64,000 bases of DNA from 630D-37 sp037478835 (GTDB taxonomy: Bacteria > Chloroflexota > Anaerolineae > Anaerolineales > Villigracilaceae): contig JBBFLV010000011.1 in assembly GCA_037478835.1 (NCBI GenBank), positions 1 through 64,000 on the forward strand, read 5' to 3'. This document shows positions 32,376-41,939 of this stretch, piece after piece. The notes beneath the pieces are model-generated. The model saw only the letters and a list, made by a program, of their open reading frames with translations, was not told where the DNA came from and did not search any database. The translations under genes and the position numbers were made by a program. Every line of letters begins with the position of its first letter. Within the stretch, counting starts at the first letter, position 1.

Positions 32376-34526
32376 ATGTCTGTACGTTTCCTTACCCGCA
32401 TACCGAATGGATTTGATTTGCCCCGCCGGATTGAACGGTTGGGAGAACTGGCCTACAACCTGTGGTGGACCTGGAACCCGGAGGCCGAGCACCTCTTTCG
32501 TGATCTCGATAATGAGCTGTGGGAACGCGTCGGCCACAATCCGATCCGACTGTTGCGTTTGGCCGAACGCGCCACGTTGAATGCCGGCGCGCTGCGCCCG
32601 GCCTATCTGGCTCGCTATGAGAGCGTCTTCAAGGCTTTCGATGCTTATCTGCACCCCTCGCAAACCTGGGCCGAGCGCCAGGGTTTGGATCAGCATTTGA
32701 TCGCCTATTTCTCGATGGAATACGGCCTGCACGAGATGCTGCCGATCTATTCCGGCGGCCTGGGTGTCTTGGCCGGTGATCACATCAAAGAGGCCTCGGA
32801 TCTGGGTTTGAATCTGGTCGCTGTAGGCTTCCTGTATTCGGAAGGTTACTTCACGCAGCGCATCAGCGAAGATGGCTGGCAGGAAGCGATCAACCAGCCG
32901 TTGGACGTGGCTTCCCTGCCGCTGTTGCCTGTGCTGGATGAGAACGGTCAGCCGCGCAGAGTGAGCGTCGAATTTCCCGATCGCCAGGTGTGGCTAAGGC
33001 TGTGGGAGATTCGGGTTGGACGCGTGCCGCTCTACTTGCTGGATGCCAACCTAGAGATCAATCGCCCGGAAGATCGCATTCTGACCGCCCGATTGTATTG
33101 GTCGGACCTGGAGCGGCGGGTGATGCAGGAAGTGCTCCTGGGCGTCGGTGGGGTGCGTGCCCTGCGCCTGTTGGGCTATCGGCCTTCGACCTGGCACATG
33201 AACGAAGGGCATGCCGCCTTCCTGACGCTGGAATGCATTCGGGAGAAAGTCTCCGAAGGGCTTTCCTTTGAAGAGGCTGCAGCCCAGGTGCGCGCCGCGA
33301 ACGTTTTCACGACCCATACACCCGTCCCTGCCGGCAATGATGAATTCCCACTTTGGCTGATCGAAAAATACCTGGCGAATTTCTGGCCTGCCTTGGGCCT
33401 GAACCGCGATCAATTCATGGACCTGGCGCGTCACCAGCAACCCTGGGGCGAAACCTTCAGTATGGGCATCTTGGCACTGCGGTTTTCCGGCAGGCGGAAT
33501 GCCGTTTCCGAACTGCACGGACGTGTGGCGCGACGCATGTGGCACTTCCTTTGGCCGGAACTTCCGGAAGAAGAAGTGCCGATTACTTACGTGACCAACG
33601 GCGTGCATGTCGCCACCTGGATGGGGCGGCGGTTACGTCTCCTCCTGGATGAGGTGCTGGGGGAAGACTGGATGGAATCCCTCGACGATCCGGCGCTATG
33701 GGAAAAATTGGATGCCTTGCCCACTCAGCGTCTTTGGGAAGTGCGCCTACATCTCAAGCGTCGTCTGGCGTTCTACCTGCGTGAGCGCGTGCGCGAACGC
33801 TGGCGGGTCGGCGGTTTCCACCCGGTTCAGGTGATCGCCTCGGGGGTTCTGCTTAATCCCTATGCCCTGACCATCGGTTTCGCCCGTCGCTTTGCGACCT
33901 ATAAACGCGCCAACCTGCTCTTCCAGGATGTCGATCGATTGCTACACATGATCAATCGTCCTAATATGCCGGTGCAGATCATCTTTGCCGGCAAGGCCCA
34001 TCCGGCCGATGAACCCGGCAAGCAACTGATTCAGCAAATTTATCGCCAGGTCAAGCGCGCCGAGACGGCGGGACGGCTGGTCTTCCTAGAAGATTACGAT
34101 ATGAACTTGGCACGTTATCTGGTGCAGGGCGTGGACTTGTGGTTGAATACGCCGCGCCGCCCCATGGAAGCCAGCGGCACTTCCGGAATGAAAGCGGCGC
34201 TCAATGGGGTGCTGAATTGCTCGGTGCTCGATGGCTGGTGGCGCGAGGCCTATAACGGACGCAACGGTTGGGCAATCGGCGACGATCGGGACTACGATTC
34301 TCCGGAAGCCCAAGATGCGGCCGATGCGCAGAGCCTCTATTCCTTGTTGGAAAATGAGATCATCCCTCTCTATTACGAGCGTGATGGGCGCGATATTCCA
34401 CAGGAATGGTTGGAACGGGTGAAAGAATCCATGCGCTCGATCATCCCGACCTTCAACACACGGCGGATGCTAAAAGAGTATCTGAGCCATCTGTACTTGC
34501 CTGCGGAAGTACAGAATCAACCGTGA
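32376..34526 (+). CDS. glgP: alpha-glucan (glycogen/maltodextrin) phosphorylase, GT35
   Basis: A 716-residue enzyme releasing glucose-1-phosphate from alpha-1,4-glucans. The N-terminal ~110 residues have the NLWWTWNPEA stretch (DUF3417-like) of the shorter bacterial/archaeal phosphorylase branch. YFSMEYGLHEMLPIYSGGLGVLAGDH, WHMNEGHAAF, TNGVH and EASGTSGMKAALNG follow; the last holds the PLP-binding Lys region. The ATG at 32376 fits this conserved beginning; the longer frame runs back through the hsp20 gene. The gene appears to be leaderless and stands alone, with a terminator on each side. Confidence 0.93.
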   Translation: MSVRFLTRIPNGFDLPRRIERLGELAYNLWWTWNPEAEHLFRDLDNELWERVGHNPIRLLRLAERATLNAGALRPAYLARYESVFKAFDAYLHPSQTWAERQGLDQHLIAYFSMEYGLHEMLPIYSGGLGVLAGDHIKEASDLGLNLVAVGFLYSEGYFTQRISEDGWQEAINQPLDVASLPLLPVLDENGQPRRVSVEFPDRQVWLRLWEIRVGRVPLYLLDANLEINRPEDRILTARLYWSDLERRVMQEVLLGVGGVRALRLLGYRPSTWHMNEGHAAFLTLECIREKVSEGLSFEEAAAQVRAANVFTTHTPVPAGNDEFPLWLIEKYLANFWPALGLNRDQFMDLARHQQPWGETFSMGILALRFSGRRNAVSELHGRVARRMWHFLWPELPEEEVPITYVTNGVHVATWMGRRLRLLLDEVLGEDWMESLDDPALWEKLDALPTQRLWEVRLHLKRRLAFYLRERVRERWRVGGFHPVQVIASGVLLNPYALTIGFARRFATYKRANLLFQDVDRLLHMINRPNMPVQIIFAGKAHPADEPGKQLIQQIYRQVKRAETAGRLVFLEDYDMNLARYLVQGVDLWLNTPRRPMEASGTSGMKAALNGVLNCSVLDGWWREAYNGRNGWAIGDDRDYDSPEAQDAADAQSLYSLLENEIIPLYYERDGRDIPQEWLERVKESMRSIIPTFNTRRMLKEYLSHLYLPAEVQNQP

Positions 34527-34560
34527 GGGGGGGACCCCCTCCCTTCACTGCACAGAAATA

Positions 34561-34596
34561 AAAAGAGACACAGGAAATCCCTGTGTCTCTTTTCTC
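34561..34596. terminator. bidirectional terminator between glgP and the aminopeptidase gene
   Basis: AAAAGAGACACAGG pairs with CCTGTGTCTCTTTT around a 5-base loop. A second small GC hairpin lies just before it at about 34525-34543. Confidence 0.9.
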
Positions 34597-34613
34597 TTCG
34601 GATGGTATAGGCC

Positions 34614-35723
34614 TTACTTATCGAAGACGAATTCACCGTTCTTGTAGAACAGTTCTCCATCCACAAGGATTTCAGAATCGGTGCGCAGGTCACAGATCAT
34701 ATCCCAATGGATGGCGGATTTGTTGCGCGAACCGGTTTCGGGGTAGCCGGCGCCGAGCGCCATGTGGAAGGAACCGCCGATCTTTTCATCGAAGAGGATC
34801 TGACCGGTGAAGCGATCGATCTCGAAATTCGTCCCGATGGCGAATTCGCCCAAGTAGCGCGCGCCGCTATCCGTTTCCAGCATACGGAGCAGGAAATCCT
34901 GATTCTTCTCGGCACGTGCCTGGGTGACACGGCCGTTGGAAAAGGTCAGCTCGGCCCCTTCGACGGCTACGCCGTTGTAGATCGCCGGATAGGTAAAGCG
35001 CACCCAACCGTTGACGGAGTCCTCCACCGGTCCGGTGTAGATCTCGCCATCGGGCATGTTGTACACGCCCACGGAGTTCATAAAGCGCCGTCCACGGATG
35101 GAAAGCGTAAGGTCCACATTCGGACCGCGGAGCACCACCTGGCTTTTGCCCATCAGCCAATCAATGGCTTTCTGCTGGCGGGCTTGCAGGCTGCGCCAGT
35201 AGGCGATCGGATCCTCATCGTCTGCGTGGCAGGCGCGGAAAACGAAGTCGGTATATTCACTCAGGCTCATTCCGGCATCCTGCGCATAGGCTTCGGTTGG
35301 GAAGAGCGTGGTCACCCACTTGAAGGAGCCTTCTGCCCCGCGGCGCATCTGGGTCTCGGTGATAATCCCCAGCGCCTTTTGTCGCCGCTGCAGGCGCGAG
35401 GGGTCAATCCCGCTCAGTCCGCGCGTGTTGGTAGAGGAATGAATGCGAATCCGTCCCTCGAATTGCTCATAAGCGAGCAGCCGAAAGGTAGGGACGAAAT
35501 CGAGCTGTTCGTCGTTGCCGTAGCGATGCAGCAGATAATCCTGCTCCGGGAATGAGAGCTCTACATGGGGATGCCCCCCTTTTTCGAGAATTTGCTGATA
35601 GAGTTCCCGGATCAGAGGAATGGCGGCAGTCGTGCCCTCGAGGAGGATGCGATCACCCGGTTTGACCCTTGCCGAATGTTCGACCAGAATTTTTGCCAGA
35701 CGTTGAATGCGGATGTCGCTCAT
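34614..35723 (-). CDS. M29-family metallo-aminopeptidase
   Basis: A 369-residue cytoplasmic exopeptidase of the AmpS/AmpT/PepS type, with two metal ions. The metal and catalytic residues lie in conserved stretches: NMPDGEIYTGP, AVEGAEL, GGSFHMALGAGY and SAIHWDMICD. The length is normal. No partner genes are close, since it converges with glgP across a strong terminator. Substrate preference is not predictable. Confidence 0.93.
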   Translation of the reverse strand: MSDIRIQRLAKILVEHSARVKPGDRILLEGTTAAIPLIRELYQQILEKGGHPHVELSFPEQDYLLHRYGNDEQLDFVPTFRLLAYEQFEGRIRIHSSTNTRGLSGIDPSRLQRRQKALGIITETQMRRGAEGSFKWVTTLFPTEAYAQDAGMSLSEYTDFVFRACHADDEDPIAYWRSLQARQQKAIDWLMGKSQVVLRGPNVDLTLSIRGRRFMNSVGVYNMPDGEIYTGPVEDSVNGWVRFTYPAIYNGVAVEGAELTFSNGRVTQARAEKNQDFLLRMLETDSGARYLGEFAIGTNFEIDRFTGQILFDEKIGGSFHMALGAGYPETGSRNKSAIHWDMICDLRTDSEILVDGELFYKNGEFVFDK

Positions 35724-35772
35724 GTGTGTACTCCGGAGAAAAGTTATTTCTAATTATATCACCCAAAGATGT

Positions 35773-36339
35773 TCATGGGGTAGGAGAAGGTGCCGGCGCC
35801 GGCAGGACCTCGATCACCAAATAGAGCACATCGCCAAACTGTTGTCCACGGGCATTGAAGGCATGCCATTCGGTGCGATATTCGCCGGGTTCCTGTGGCG
35901 CAGTGAAAAGAATGCGCAAGATCACCTGCGCGCCCGGCATGGCCGGGTAGAGGGGTTGCTGTTCAGCTGCGCCCCAGGCAGAGCCGGCGGTCAATCGCAG
36001 GGTGTATCCTTCTCCCCACGGACAGGTCCCGTTGTTCTCCACGCGCCATTGTTTATCGATCACCTGTCCGGCACTTACTTGGACTTTTTCACCGGGGAAT
36101 GTCACGTCTTCCAGATAGCGTAGGTTGTCCTGGCAGGGTGTGGGAGAGGGAACAGGCGTGGGCGTGCGGGTTGGAATGGGACGCGTGGGAGGCAGGGTGG
36201 GGGTGAGCGAAGGGGTTGGGCTGGGAGGCTGAAGCGGGGCGTGAAAAAGGGTGGGCGTCGGTGGGCCGGGCAAAGGCCCACAGCCCATCAGGACGACCAC
36301 CCAGAAGCAGAGCAACAAGCGGCGAAGATGCTGGGGCAC
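35773..36339 (-). CDS. lipoprotein with NBR1-type Ig-like domain
   Basis: A 188-residue lipoprotein. The signal peptide ends at the lipobox LMGC (about residue 20), followed by a Pro/Thr linker to about residue 70. The remaining ~110 residues have DKQWRVENNGTCPWGEGYTLRL, WGAAEQQPLYPAMPGAQVILRILFTAPQEPGEYRTEWHAFN and QFGDVLYLVIEV. This is the four-tryptophan beta-sandwich of the NBR1 FW (Ig-like) domain, known from the autophagy receptor NBR1 and common in Chloroflexota secreted proteins. It starts 5 bases after recA stops and may be co-transcribed. The ligand is unknown. Confidence 0.82.
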   Translation of the reverse strand: MPQHLRRLLLCFWVVVLMGCGPLPGPPTPTLFHAPLQPPSPTPSLTPTLPPTRPIPTRTPTPVPSPTPCQDNLRYLEDVTFPGEKVQVSAGQVIDKQWRVENNGTCPWGEGYTLRLTAGSAWGAAEQQPLYPAMPGAQVILRILFTAPQEPGEYRTEWHAFNARGQQFGDVLYLVIEVLPAPAPSPTP

Positions 36340-36344
36340 GTTTT

Positions 36345-37439
36345 TTACAGTTCTTCCAGTCCTTCGTCGTCAGCGCTGGCAAGGGGCACCACGATCTCAC
36401 CACCCAGCGCCTTTTCGCGGATAATCGCTTCGATCGCCGCCATCAGATCCGGGTTCTGGCGCAGGTATTCTTTGGCGTTCTCCCGGCCTTGGCCGAGGCG
36501 GATGTCGCCGTACGAGAAGAACGCGCCGCGCTTTTCGATGATGCCGAGCTGCGTGGCCAGATCGAGCACATCGCCGGCTTTGGAAATGCCTTCGTTGTAC
36601 ATAATGTCGAATTCGGCCGTCTTGAACGGGGGCGCTACCTTGTTTTTGACCACGCGCACGCGGGTGCGGTTGCCGATGATCTCCGCGCCCAGCTTGATCG
36701 CCTGCACGCGGCGCACATCCAAGCGCACCGAGGCATAGAACTTCAGCGCCTGGCCGCCGGTGGTCGTTTCGGGATTGCCGAACATGACCCCGATCTTCTG
36801 GCGCAGCTGGTTAGTGAAGATCACCGCCGTCTTGGTTTGGCTGATGGCGCCGGAAAGTTTGCGCAGTGCCTGTGACATGAGCCGTGCCTGGATTCCCATG
36901 GTGGGATCGCCCATGTCTCCTTCGATCTCGGCGCGCGGCACCAGCGCGGCAACCGAGTCAATGACCACGACATCGACCGCGCCGGAGCGCACCAACGTTT
37001 CGGCGATCTCCAGCGCCTGTTCACCGGTATCCGGCTGCGAGATCAGCAGGTTCTCAATATCTACGCCACATTTGGCCGCGTAGGAGGGGTCTAGGGCGTG
37101 TTCCATGTCAATATAAGCGGCCACCCCTCCCATGCGCTGGGCTTCGGCGACAATATGCTGACAAAGCGTGGTCTTGCCGGAAGATTCTGGGCCGAAGATC
37201 TCGGTAATTCGTCCACGAGGGATACCGCCAACTCCGAGGGCAATATCGAGGGAGAGCGAGCCGGTGGGGATCACTTCGGTATGCATGCTATGGGCCTCTC
37301 CCAGGCGCATGATCGCTCCGTCGCCGTAACGTTTGGTAATATCGCTCAGGGCTTTTTCCAATACGGCACGCCGTGCCTCGTCGATCGAGGGGCGGGTGGG
37401 TTGCGAGAAAAGATCAGAAGAGGAAGATTTGCGGGGCAT
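36345..37439 (-). CDS. recA: recombinase RecA
   Basis: A 364-residue ATP-dependent strand-exchange protein for homologous recombination and the SOS response. It has Walker A GPESSGKTT, Walker B VVVIDSVAAL, the L2 loop region (QTKTAVIFTNQLRQKIGVMFGNPETTTGG) and an acidic C-terminus (SADDEGLEEL). AGGAG lies about 8 bases before the ATG. A clear promoter lies upstream; no obvious SOS box overlaps it by eye. Confidence 0.97.
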   Translation of the reverse strand: MPRKSSSSDLFSQPTRPSIDEARRAVLEKALSDITKRYGDGAIMRLGEAHSMHTEVIPTGSLSLDIALGVGGIPRGRITEIFGPESSGKTTLCQHIVAEAQRMGGVAAYIDMEHALDPSYAAKCGVDIENLLISQPDTGEQALEIAETLVRSGAVDVVVIDSVAALVPRAEIEGDMGDPTMGIQARLMSQALRKLSGAISQTKTAVIFTNQLRQKIGVMFGNPETTTGGQALKFYASVRLDVRRVQAIKLGAEIIGNRTRVRVVKNKVAPPFKTAEFDIMYNEGISKAGDVLDLATQLGIIEKRGAFFSYGDIRLGQGRENAKEYLRQNPDLMAAIEAIIREKALGGEIVVPLASADDEGLEEL

Positions 37440-37477
37440 GAGAAACTCCTATGGTTCAAACATCTCTTGCGGGTCAG

Positions 37478-37505
37478 AGTATAGCACAAATGTTCCAAAA
37501 GTCAA
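37478..37505 (-). promoter_or_regulatory. recA promoter
   Basis: On the minus strand TTGACT (37505..37500), a 16-base spacer and TATACT preceded by TGC (37486..37478), an extended -10. Confidence 0.75.
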
Positions 37506-37521
37506 GCATTTTAATCTAAAG

Positions 37522-39297
37522 TCAAGGGGTTTTCGTCGGCTGAGGGGTGCGCGTGGGAGTAGAGGTGGCACGGGGAGTAGGGCTCGGCGTGGGGGTGCGC
37601 AACATGTTCAGATGCTCTTGCGCCGTGCGCAGGATTTCTTCCCCGGCCACATCCTTGTAGGTAGTCAACAAGAGATTCCAGTCACGAATGGCGGTGCGAA
37701 TTTCGCCGAGCTTTTCCAGCGAAAGCGCCCGCCAGTAAATCGCTTGCGCTTTTTGCGCATTGTCTTTTGCAAAACCATAGGCGCGTTCTGCTTCCTGGTA
37801 GGCATTCCCGTATTTCTCTTGGGCAAAAAAGGCGCGTGCCAGGCCGAGATGTGCCGTATACGATTCCGGGAAATAGAGCAAAGCACGGTCCAAGTCCTGG
37901 ATGGCGGCTTCGATTTTCTCCAGCTCTAGGCGCGTCAGTCCACGGTAGAGATACGCTTCGCCCTGGCGCGGGGCCCGTTCCAGAAGGAGCGAAAGCGTTT
38001 TCTCGCTCTTCTGATACTCCCCGGCCTGATACTGTACCTTACCCAGTAGCAGCTGCGCGGGGACATCGTTCGGCTGATAGGTGAGATAACGCTCTAGGTT
38101 GGCCATCGCTTGAGCATACTCTCCCCGGTCGGCGTAAATTTCGCCGAGCAATGCGTAGACGGGGAGCATCGTCAGGTCGCGGCGTTGGGTCTCTTCTGCC
38201 AGCGCCAATGCCTGTTCCTTTTCTCCCTGCTGCCAGTAAATCTGTGCACGCAGGAAAGAGACCAGGGGAGAACCGGGCAAGGTTTGTTCGGCGCGTTCCA
38301 GGTCGGCGAGAGCCTGTTCGTACTTTTTGTTGGCAAAATAGTAACGGGCGCGTTCCAGATAGGCCTCGCCCAGGTTGGGATCGTATTCCAAGGCTTTGTT
38401 GAGCAGGGATTCGATATCGATCTTCGGATCGATCGCCGGCACGACGCGCGCTTCACCCAGATAGGCCGGCGCAAAGCGAGCGTCGATCTCCAAAGCACGC
38501 TGATAGGCCTGATAGGCATCCGTATATTTTCCCTGGAAGCGATAGGCTTCGCCGATGTAATAATAGGGATCGGCAGCATTCGGCTCCAGCTGGGCAATTT
38601 GTTGCATGGCCACAATGAAGGTTTCCCAATCCTGACGGGCATAGGCATTGCTGGCCGAGCGCTGCAAATCGGCCGATTGAGGCTGGCGCGGCGTGCTCAC
38701 ATACAGGGGAGTAGGGGTGTAGGTAGCGTCCAGCAGGGCCCAGAGCGGGGGCGGACCGGAGAAGGTAGGTGTGGCCGGGATCGCCGTGGCATTGATGAAG
38801 GTGGGGGTCAAGGTATAGGTGGGGGAGGGCCCTGGCGTGCGCGTGGGCAACGTAGTCATTCGCTGGGGGCGAGAGAGGAAAAAGCCGCCGATGGAAAGCC
38901 CGATCAGTAACAGCACCAATGCCACCCAACCCACCAGGCGCCGCACAGGGCGGCCGGCAGCTGCTTTTTCTTGTTCTTCTTCCTCAGGAGTGGCTAACAG
39001 GCGCTTTTCCCAGGCGCGCGGACGGTTCACCGGAAAAGGTGAAATCTCTTCGGAAACTTGGATACCTAGCAGGGCCAAGCCGCGCTGCGCGGCGGCATTT
39101 TGTGGATCGAGCCGATAGGCTGTTTCCAGACAGTAACGGCGCTCTTTGTCGCTTTCTACCGCCGCGCTCAACCAGACCCAATAGACGGCGTTTTCCTGAT
39201 CGGCACGGATCAGGCGGGTGAGGATTTCCCGCGCCTCCCTCTTCTTTCCCATTTGCAGGGCATCAATCGCCTGTTGAAGAAGCGTTTCCTCGCTCAT
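37522..39297 (-). CDS. membrane-anchored TPR protein
   Basis: A 591-residue protein. Two or three cytoplasmic TPR-like helical pairs (residues ~1-80) are followed by a basic stretch, a membrane helix (WVALVLLLIGLSIGGFFL, about 125-145) and a Pro/Thr linker. About ten TPR units then run to residue ~570 (patterns such as ADPYYYIGEAYRFQGKYTDAYQAYQRALEI), and the protein ends in a Pro/Thr tail. The large TPR part should lie outside the membrane, perhaps as a scaffold. The start lacks a ribosome binding site and follows TGTTAAACT by only 6 bases, so the mRNA may be leaderless. Confidence 0.85.
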   Translation of the reverse strand: MSEETLLQQAIDALQMGKKREAREILTRLIRADQENAVYWVWLSAAVESDKERRYCLETAYRLDPQNAAAQRGLALLGIQVSEEISPFPVNRPRAWEKRLLATPEEEEQEKAAAGRPVRRLVGWVALVLLLIGLSIGGFFLSRPQRMTTLPTRTPGPSPTYTLTPTFINATAIPATPTFSGPPPLWALLDATYTPTPLYVSTPRQPQSADLQRSASNAYARQDWETFIVAMQQIAQLEPNAADPYYYIGEAYRFQGKYTDAYQAYQRALEIDARFAPAYLGEARVVPAIDPKIDIESLLNKALEYDPNLGEAYLERARYYFANKKYEQALADLERAEQTLPGSPLVSFLRAQIYWQQGEKEQALALAEETQRRDLTMLPVYALLGEIYADRGEYAQAMANLERYLTYQPNDVPAQLLLGKVQYQAGEYQKSEKTLSLLLERAPRQGEAYLYRGLTRLELEKIEAAIQDLDRALLYFPESYTAHLGLARAFFAQEKYGNAYQEAERAYGFAKDNAQKAQAIYWRALSLEKLGEIRTAIRDWNLLLTTYKDVAGEEILRTAQEHLNMLRTPTPSPTPRATSTPTRTPQPTKTP

Positions 39298-39345
39298 AGG
39301 ATTAGTTTAACACACTCATGAGGGGAGGACAAGAAATAGATTCTT

Positions 39346-41907
39346 TCACTTCTCACCTAAAGCACGATAGATTGCCCTCTTCAGGCGTTCCTCGTCCGGC
39401 ACTGCCGCCCGTTCCAGGTTGCGGGCATAGGGAATGGGGATATCCACCGCTGCCACCCGTTGCACCGGCGCTTTCAGCCATTGGGGGGCCACCTCGGCCA
39501 CGCGTGCTGCGATCTCGGCGCCAAAGCCGTGGTGAAGTGCCCCTTCTTCGACCGTCACCAACCGCCCCGTCTTCTGCACCGAGCGCAGAATGGCGTTCAC
39601 ATCCAGCGGCACCAGCGTGCGCGGATCGATCACTTCCACCTCAATTCCCTCCTGGGCTAGTCCCTCCGCCACGGAGAGCGCCAGCGAAACCATACTGCCG
39701 ATTGCCACCACCGTCACATCGTGCCCGGCGCGCTTCACATCCGCCACTCCGATCGGGATCAAATACTCCCCTTCCGGAATCTTACCGGTCTGCAGGTAAA
39801 GCAATTTGTTCTCAAAGAAGAGCACGGGATTATTCGATCGGATCGCGGCCTTGAGCAACCCCTTCGCATCCAGCGGCGTGGAGGGAGCGATGACGATCAA
39901 CCCCGGAATCCCGGTCAAAAGCGCTTCCAGGCTCTGACTGTGTTGCGCCGCCATGCCCAGGCCAGCCCCTCCCGGCGTGCGCACCACCAGCGGCAAGGCA
40001 TACTGCCCGCCGGACATATAGCGCAACTTCGCCGCCTGATTGACCAACGGGTCCATGCAGGTGGTTAGAAAATCGGAGAAAAGGATCTCCGCCACCGGGC
40101 GCATCCCACACATCGCTGCCCCCACCGCCGCGCCCACAATGGCATACTCGCTGATCGGCGTATCCAGCACCCGGCCGGTAAACTCCTCGGCCAGCCCTGT
40201 TGTCACGGCAAAGTAACCACCTTGACTCACGTCCTCACCCAGCAGGAAAACGCGCCCATCGCGGCTCATCTCCTCGGCCAACGCTTCCCACAGCGCCTGC
40301 GAAAAAGTCACTTCACGGCTGGCCGGTGGCAAGGGATGGGGTTGATAGAGAACAGCCGGCTCCGGCGCGAAAACATCCTCCGTCAGGGTCTCCATCCCAG
40401 GCAAGGGAGAATCTTCGGCAAAGCGCACCGCATCGGCGATTTGCTCATCCACCTCCTGCGCCATCTTTTGCGCCTCATCCGCTATAAGCACTCCCTCGGC
40501 AAGCAAGCGCTCTTTCCAACGTGCAATCGGGTCCTGCTTCTGCCAGCGCTCGATCTCCTCCTGCGTGCGGTATGAGGCCGTTTCGCCCTCCATGTGGCCG
40601 TGCCAGCGATAGGTGACGCATTCGATCAGCCTCGGCCCCTTTCCCGCCCGTGCATCCTCCACCGCCTGTCGCACCGCCTCATAGACCGCCCACACATCGT
40701 TCCCATCCACCTGTACGCCGGGTATCCCATAAGCCGCGGCGCGATCGGCCAGCCTGGGCACGCGCGTGTGCTTTGCAAGCGGCGTGAATTCGGCATACTG
40801 ATTGTTCTCCACCAGGAAAATCACCGGTAGCTGGAAGACCGAAGCAAAGCAAGCCGCCTCGTGGAACATTCCCTGGTTCATTGCCCCATCGCCCAAAAAG
40901 GCCAGGCTCACCTGTCGCTCGCCCTGCAACTTCGTCGCCAGCGCCGCGCCGGTGGCGATCAGCGCCGAAGCCCCCACGATCCCATTGGCTCCCAGCGCGC
41001 CCACCCGTGCATCGGTCACGTGCATCGAGCCGCCCTTCCCCTTACACAGCCCGGTCGCCTTCCCATAAATCTCGGCCATCATGCCGCGCAGATCGGCCCC
41101 TTTCGCCAGCATATGCCCATGGCCACGGTGGGTAGTCGCCATCGTATCTTGCGCCGAAAGCGCAAAACACGCCCCCACGGCCGTCGCCTCCTGACCGATC
41201 GAAAGATGGATCGCCTCGGTGGGCAATTTCCCCTCGGCAAATGCTCGGCTCAAATGCTCCTCAAAGGCGCGGATCAGCATCATCCGTCGCAGCATCTCGC
41301 GCTTCAATTCCTTCTCCTCCGAGGGCAGTGGAGCAGGAGAAGCGACAGGCGGTGTGATCGAAGGTTCAGAATCCAGCAGAGGGATAAAATGCCGCTTGAG
41401 AGGCTCAAACTTGACCTCGGCTTTTTCTCCCGCCCAGCGCTGTTTCAGCCGCCGGAGCCAGGCGGCTCGTTTTCTGGACCCCGGACGGGGCGCGGCCGTA
41501 GAAACCAGGTCCTTTCGTCCGCTTTCGATCAGCACTTGCCGGTAGACGGCAAAGGCCGGCTGGATGGCCGGCAGGAGCTTCAGTGCCTTCGGCACCGATC
41601 CTTTGGCGATCACCTGGCGGCTTGCAATGGCACGCGGCACGTTCAGCTTCCCCAGCCAGAACAAGTGCGCCACATCTGCATCCTGGATCATCTCCACATC
41701 CGGCTGCAGATCGCAGGGGCCAAACGTATAGGTGATCGGTGCTCGGCGCAAATCGATCGTCGCCTCGCCCTCCGGATTGCGCCAGCGGAAGCGCACCACC
41801 AGGTTGCCTTCCAAAAGGCGCTCTGCCAGTTGCGCATCCTGTTTCAAGCGCTCAAAGAGCGCCCCCATCACAGCATATAGCTCTTCGGTCGAACGGAAAA
41901 CGCTCAT
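39346..41907 (-). CDS. SCP2-domain fusion of 2-oxo acid dehydrogenase E1 alpha and beta subunits
   Basis: An 853-residue three-part protein. Residues 1-125 look like an SCP2 sterol-carrier-type lipid-binding domain (LPDVEMIQDADVAHLFWLGKLNVPRAIASRQVIAKG region). A linker with basic and Pro-rich parts runs to about 195. Residues ~197-510 are E1 alpha, with HRGHGHMLAKG and the thiamine diphosphate motif GDGAMNQG...ENNQYAEFT. Residues ~527-853 are E1 beta (FLLGEDVSQGGYFAVT, DTPISEYAIVGAAVGAA). It would decarboxylate pyruvate or a related 2-oxo acid or acetoin. No E2 or E3 gene lies nearby. GGAGG precedes the ATG. A fused E1 is known; the N-terminal SCP2 part is the oddity. Confidence 0.85.
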   Translation of the reverse strand: MSVFRSTEELYAVMGALFERLKQDAQLAERLLEGNLVVRFRWRNPEGEATIDLRRAPITYTFGPCDLQPDVEMIQDADVAHLFWLGKLNVPRAIASRQVIAKGSVPKALKLLPAIQPAFAVYRQVLIESGRKDLVSTAAPRPGSRKRAAWLRRLKQRWAGEKAEVKFEPLKRHFIPLLDSEPSITPPVASPAPLPSEEKELKREMLRRMMLIRAFEEHLSRAFAEGKLPTEAIHLSIGQEATAVGACFALSAQDTMATTHRGHGHMLAKGADLRGMMAEIYGKATGLCKGKGGSMHVTDARVGALGANGIVGASALIATGAALATKLQGERQVSLAFLGDGAMNQGMFHEAACFASVFQLPVIFLVENNQYAEFTPLAKHTRVPRLADRAAAYGIPGVQVDGNDVWAVYEAVRQAVEDARAGKGPRLIECVTYRWHGHMEGETASYRTQEEIERWQKQDPIARWKERLLAEGVLIADEAQKMAQEVDEQIADAVRFAEDSPLPGMETLTEDVFAPEPAVLYQPHPLPPASREVTFSQALWEALAEEMSRDGRVFLLGEDVSQGGYFAVTTGLAEEFTGRVLDTPISEYAIVGAAVGAAMCGMRPVAEILFSDFLTTCMDPLVNQAAKLRYMSGGQYALPLVVRTPGGAGLGMAAQHSQSLEALLTGIPGLIVIAPSTPLDAKGLLKAAIRSNNPVLFFENKLLYLQTGKIPEGEYLIPIGVADVKRAGHDVTVVAIGSMVSLALSVAEGLAQEGIEVEVIDPRTLVPLDVNAILRSVQKTGRLVTVEEGALHHGFGAEIAARVAEVAPQWLKAPVQRVAAVDIPIPYARNLERAAVPDEERLKRAIYRALGEK

Positions 41908-41939
41908 GGCCTCCCCTCCCTGGAGACAAGATCAACTAC

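Noticed and set aside
37440..37500. LexA/SOS box at the recA promoter
   Set aside because: No GAAC-N4-GTTC or similar palindrome can be seen; only a lone GGAACA is present.
40861..41880. 339-codon plus-strand frame inside the E1 fusion gene
   Set aside because: Antisense to a protein with clear thiamine diphosphate motifs; no ribosome binding site or family signal.
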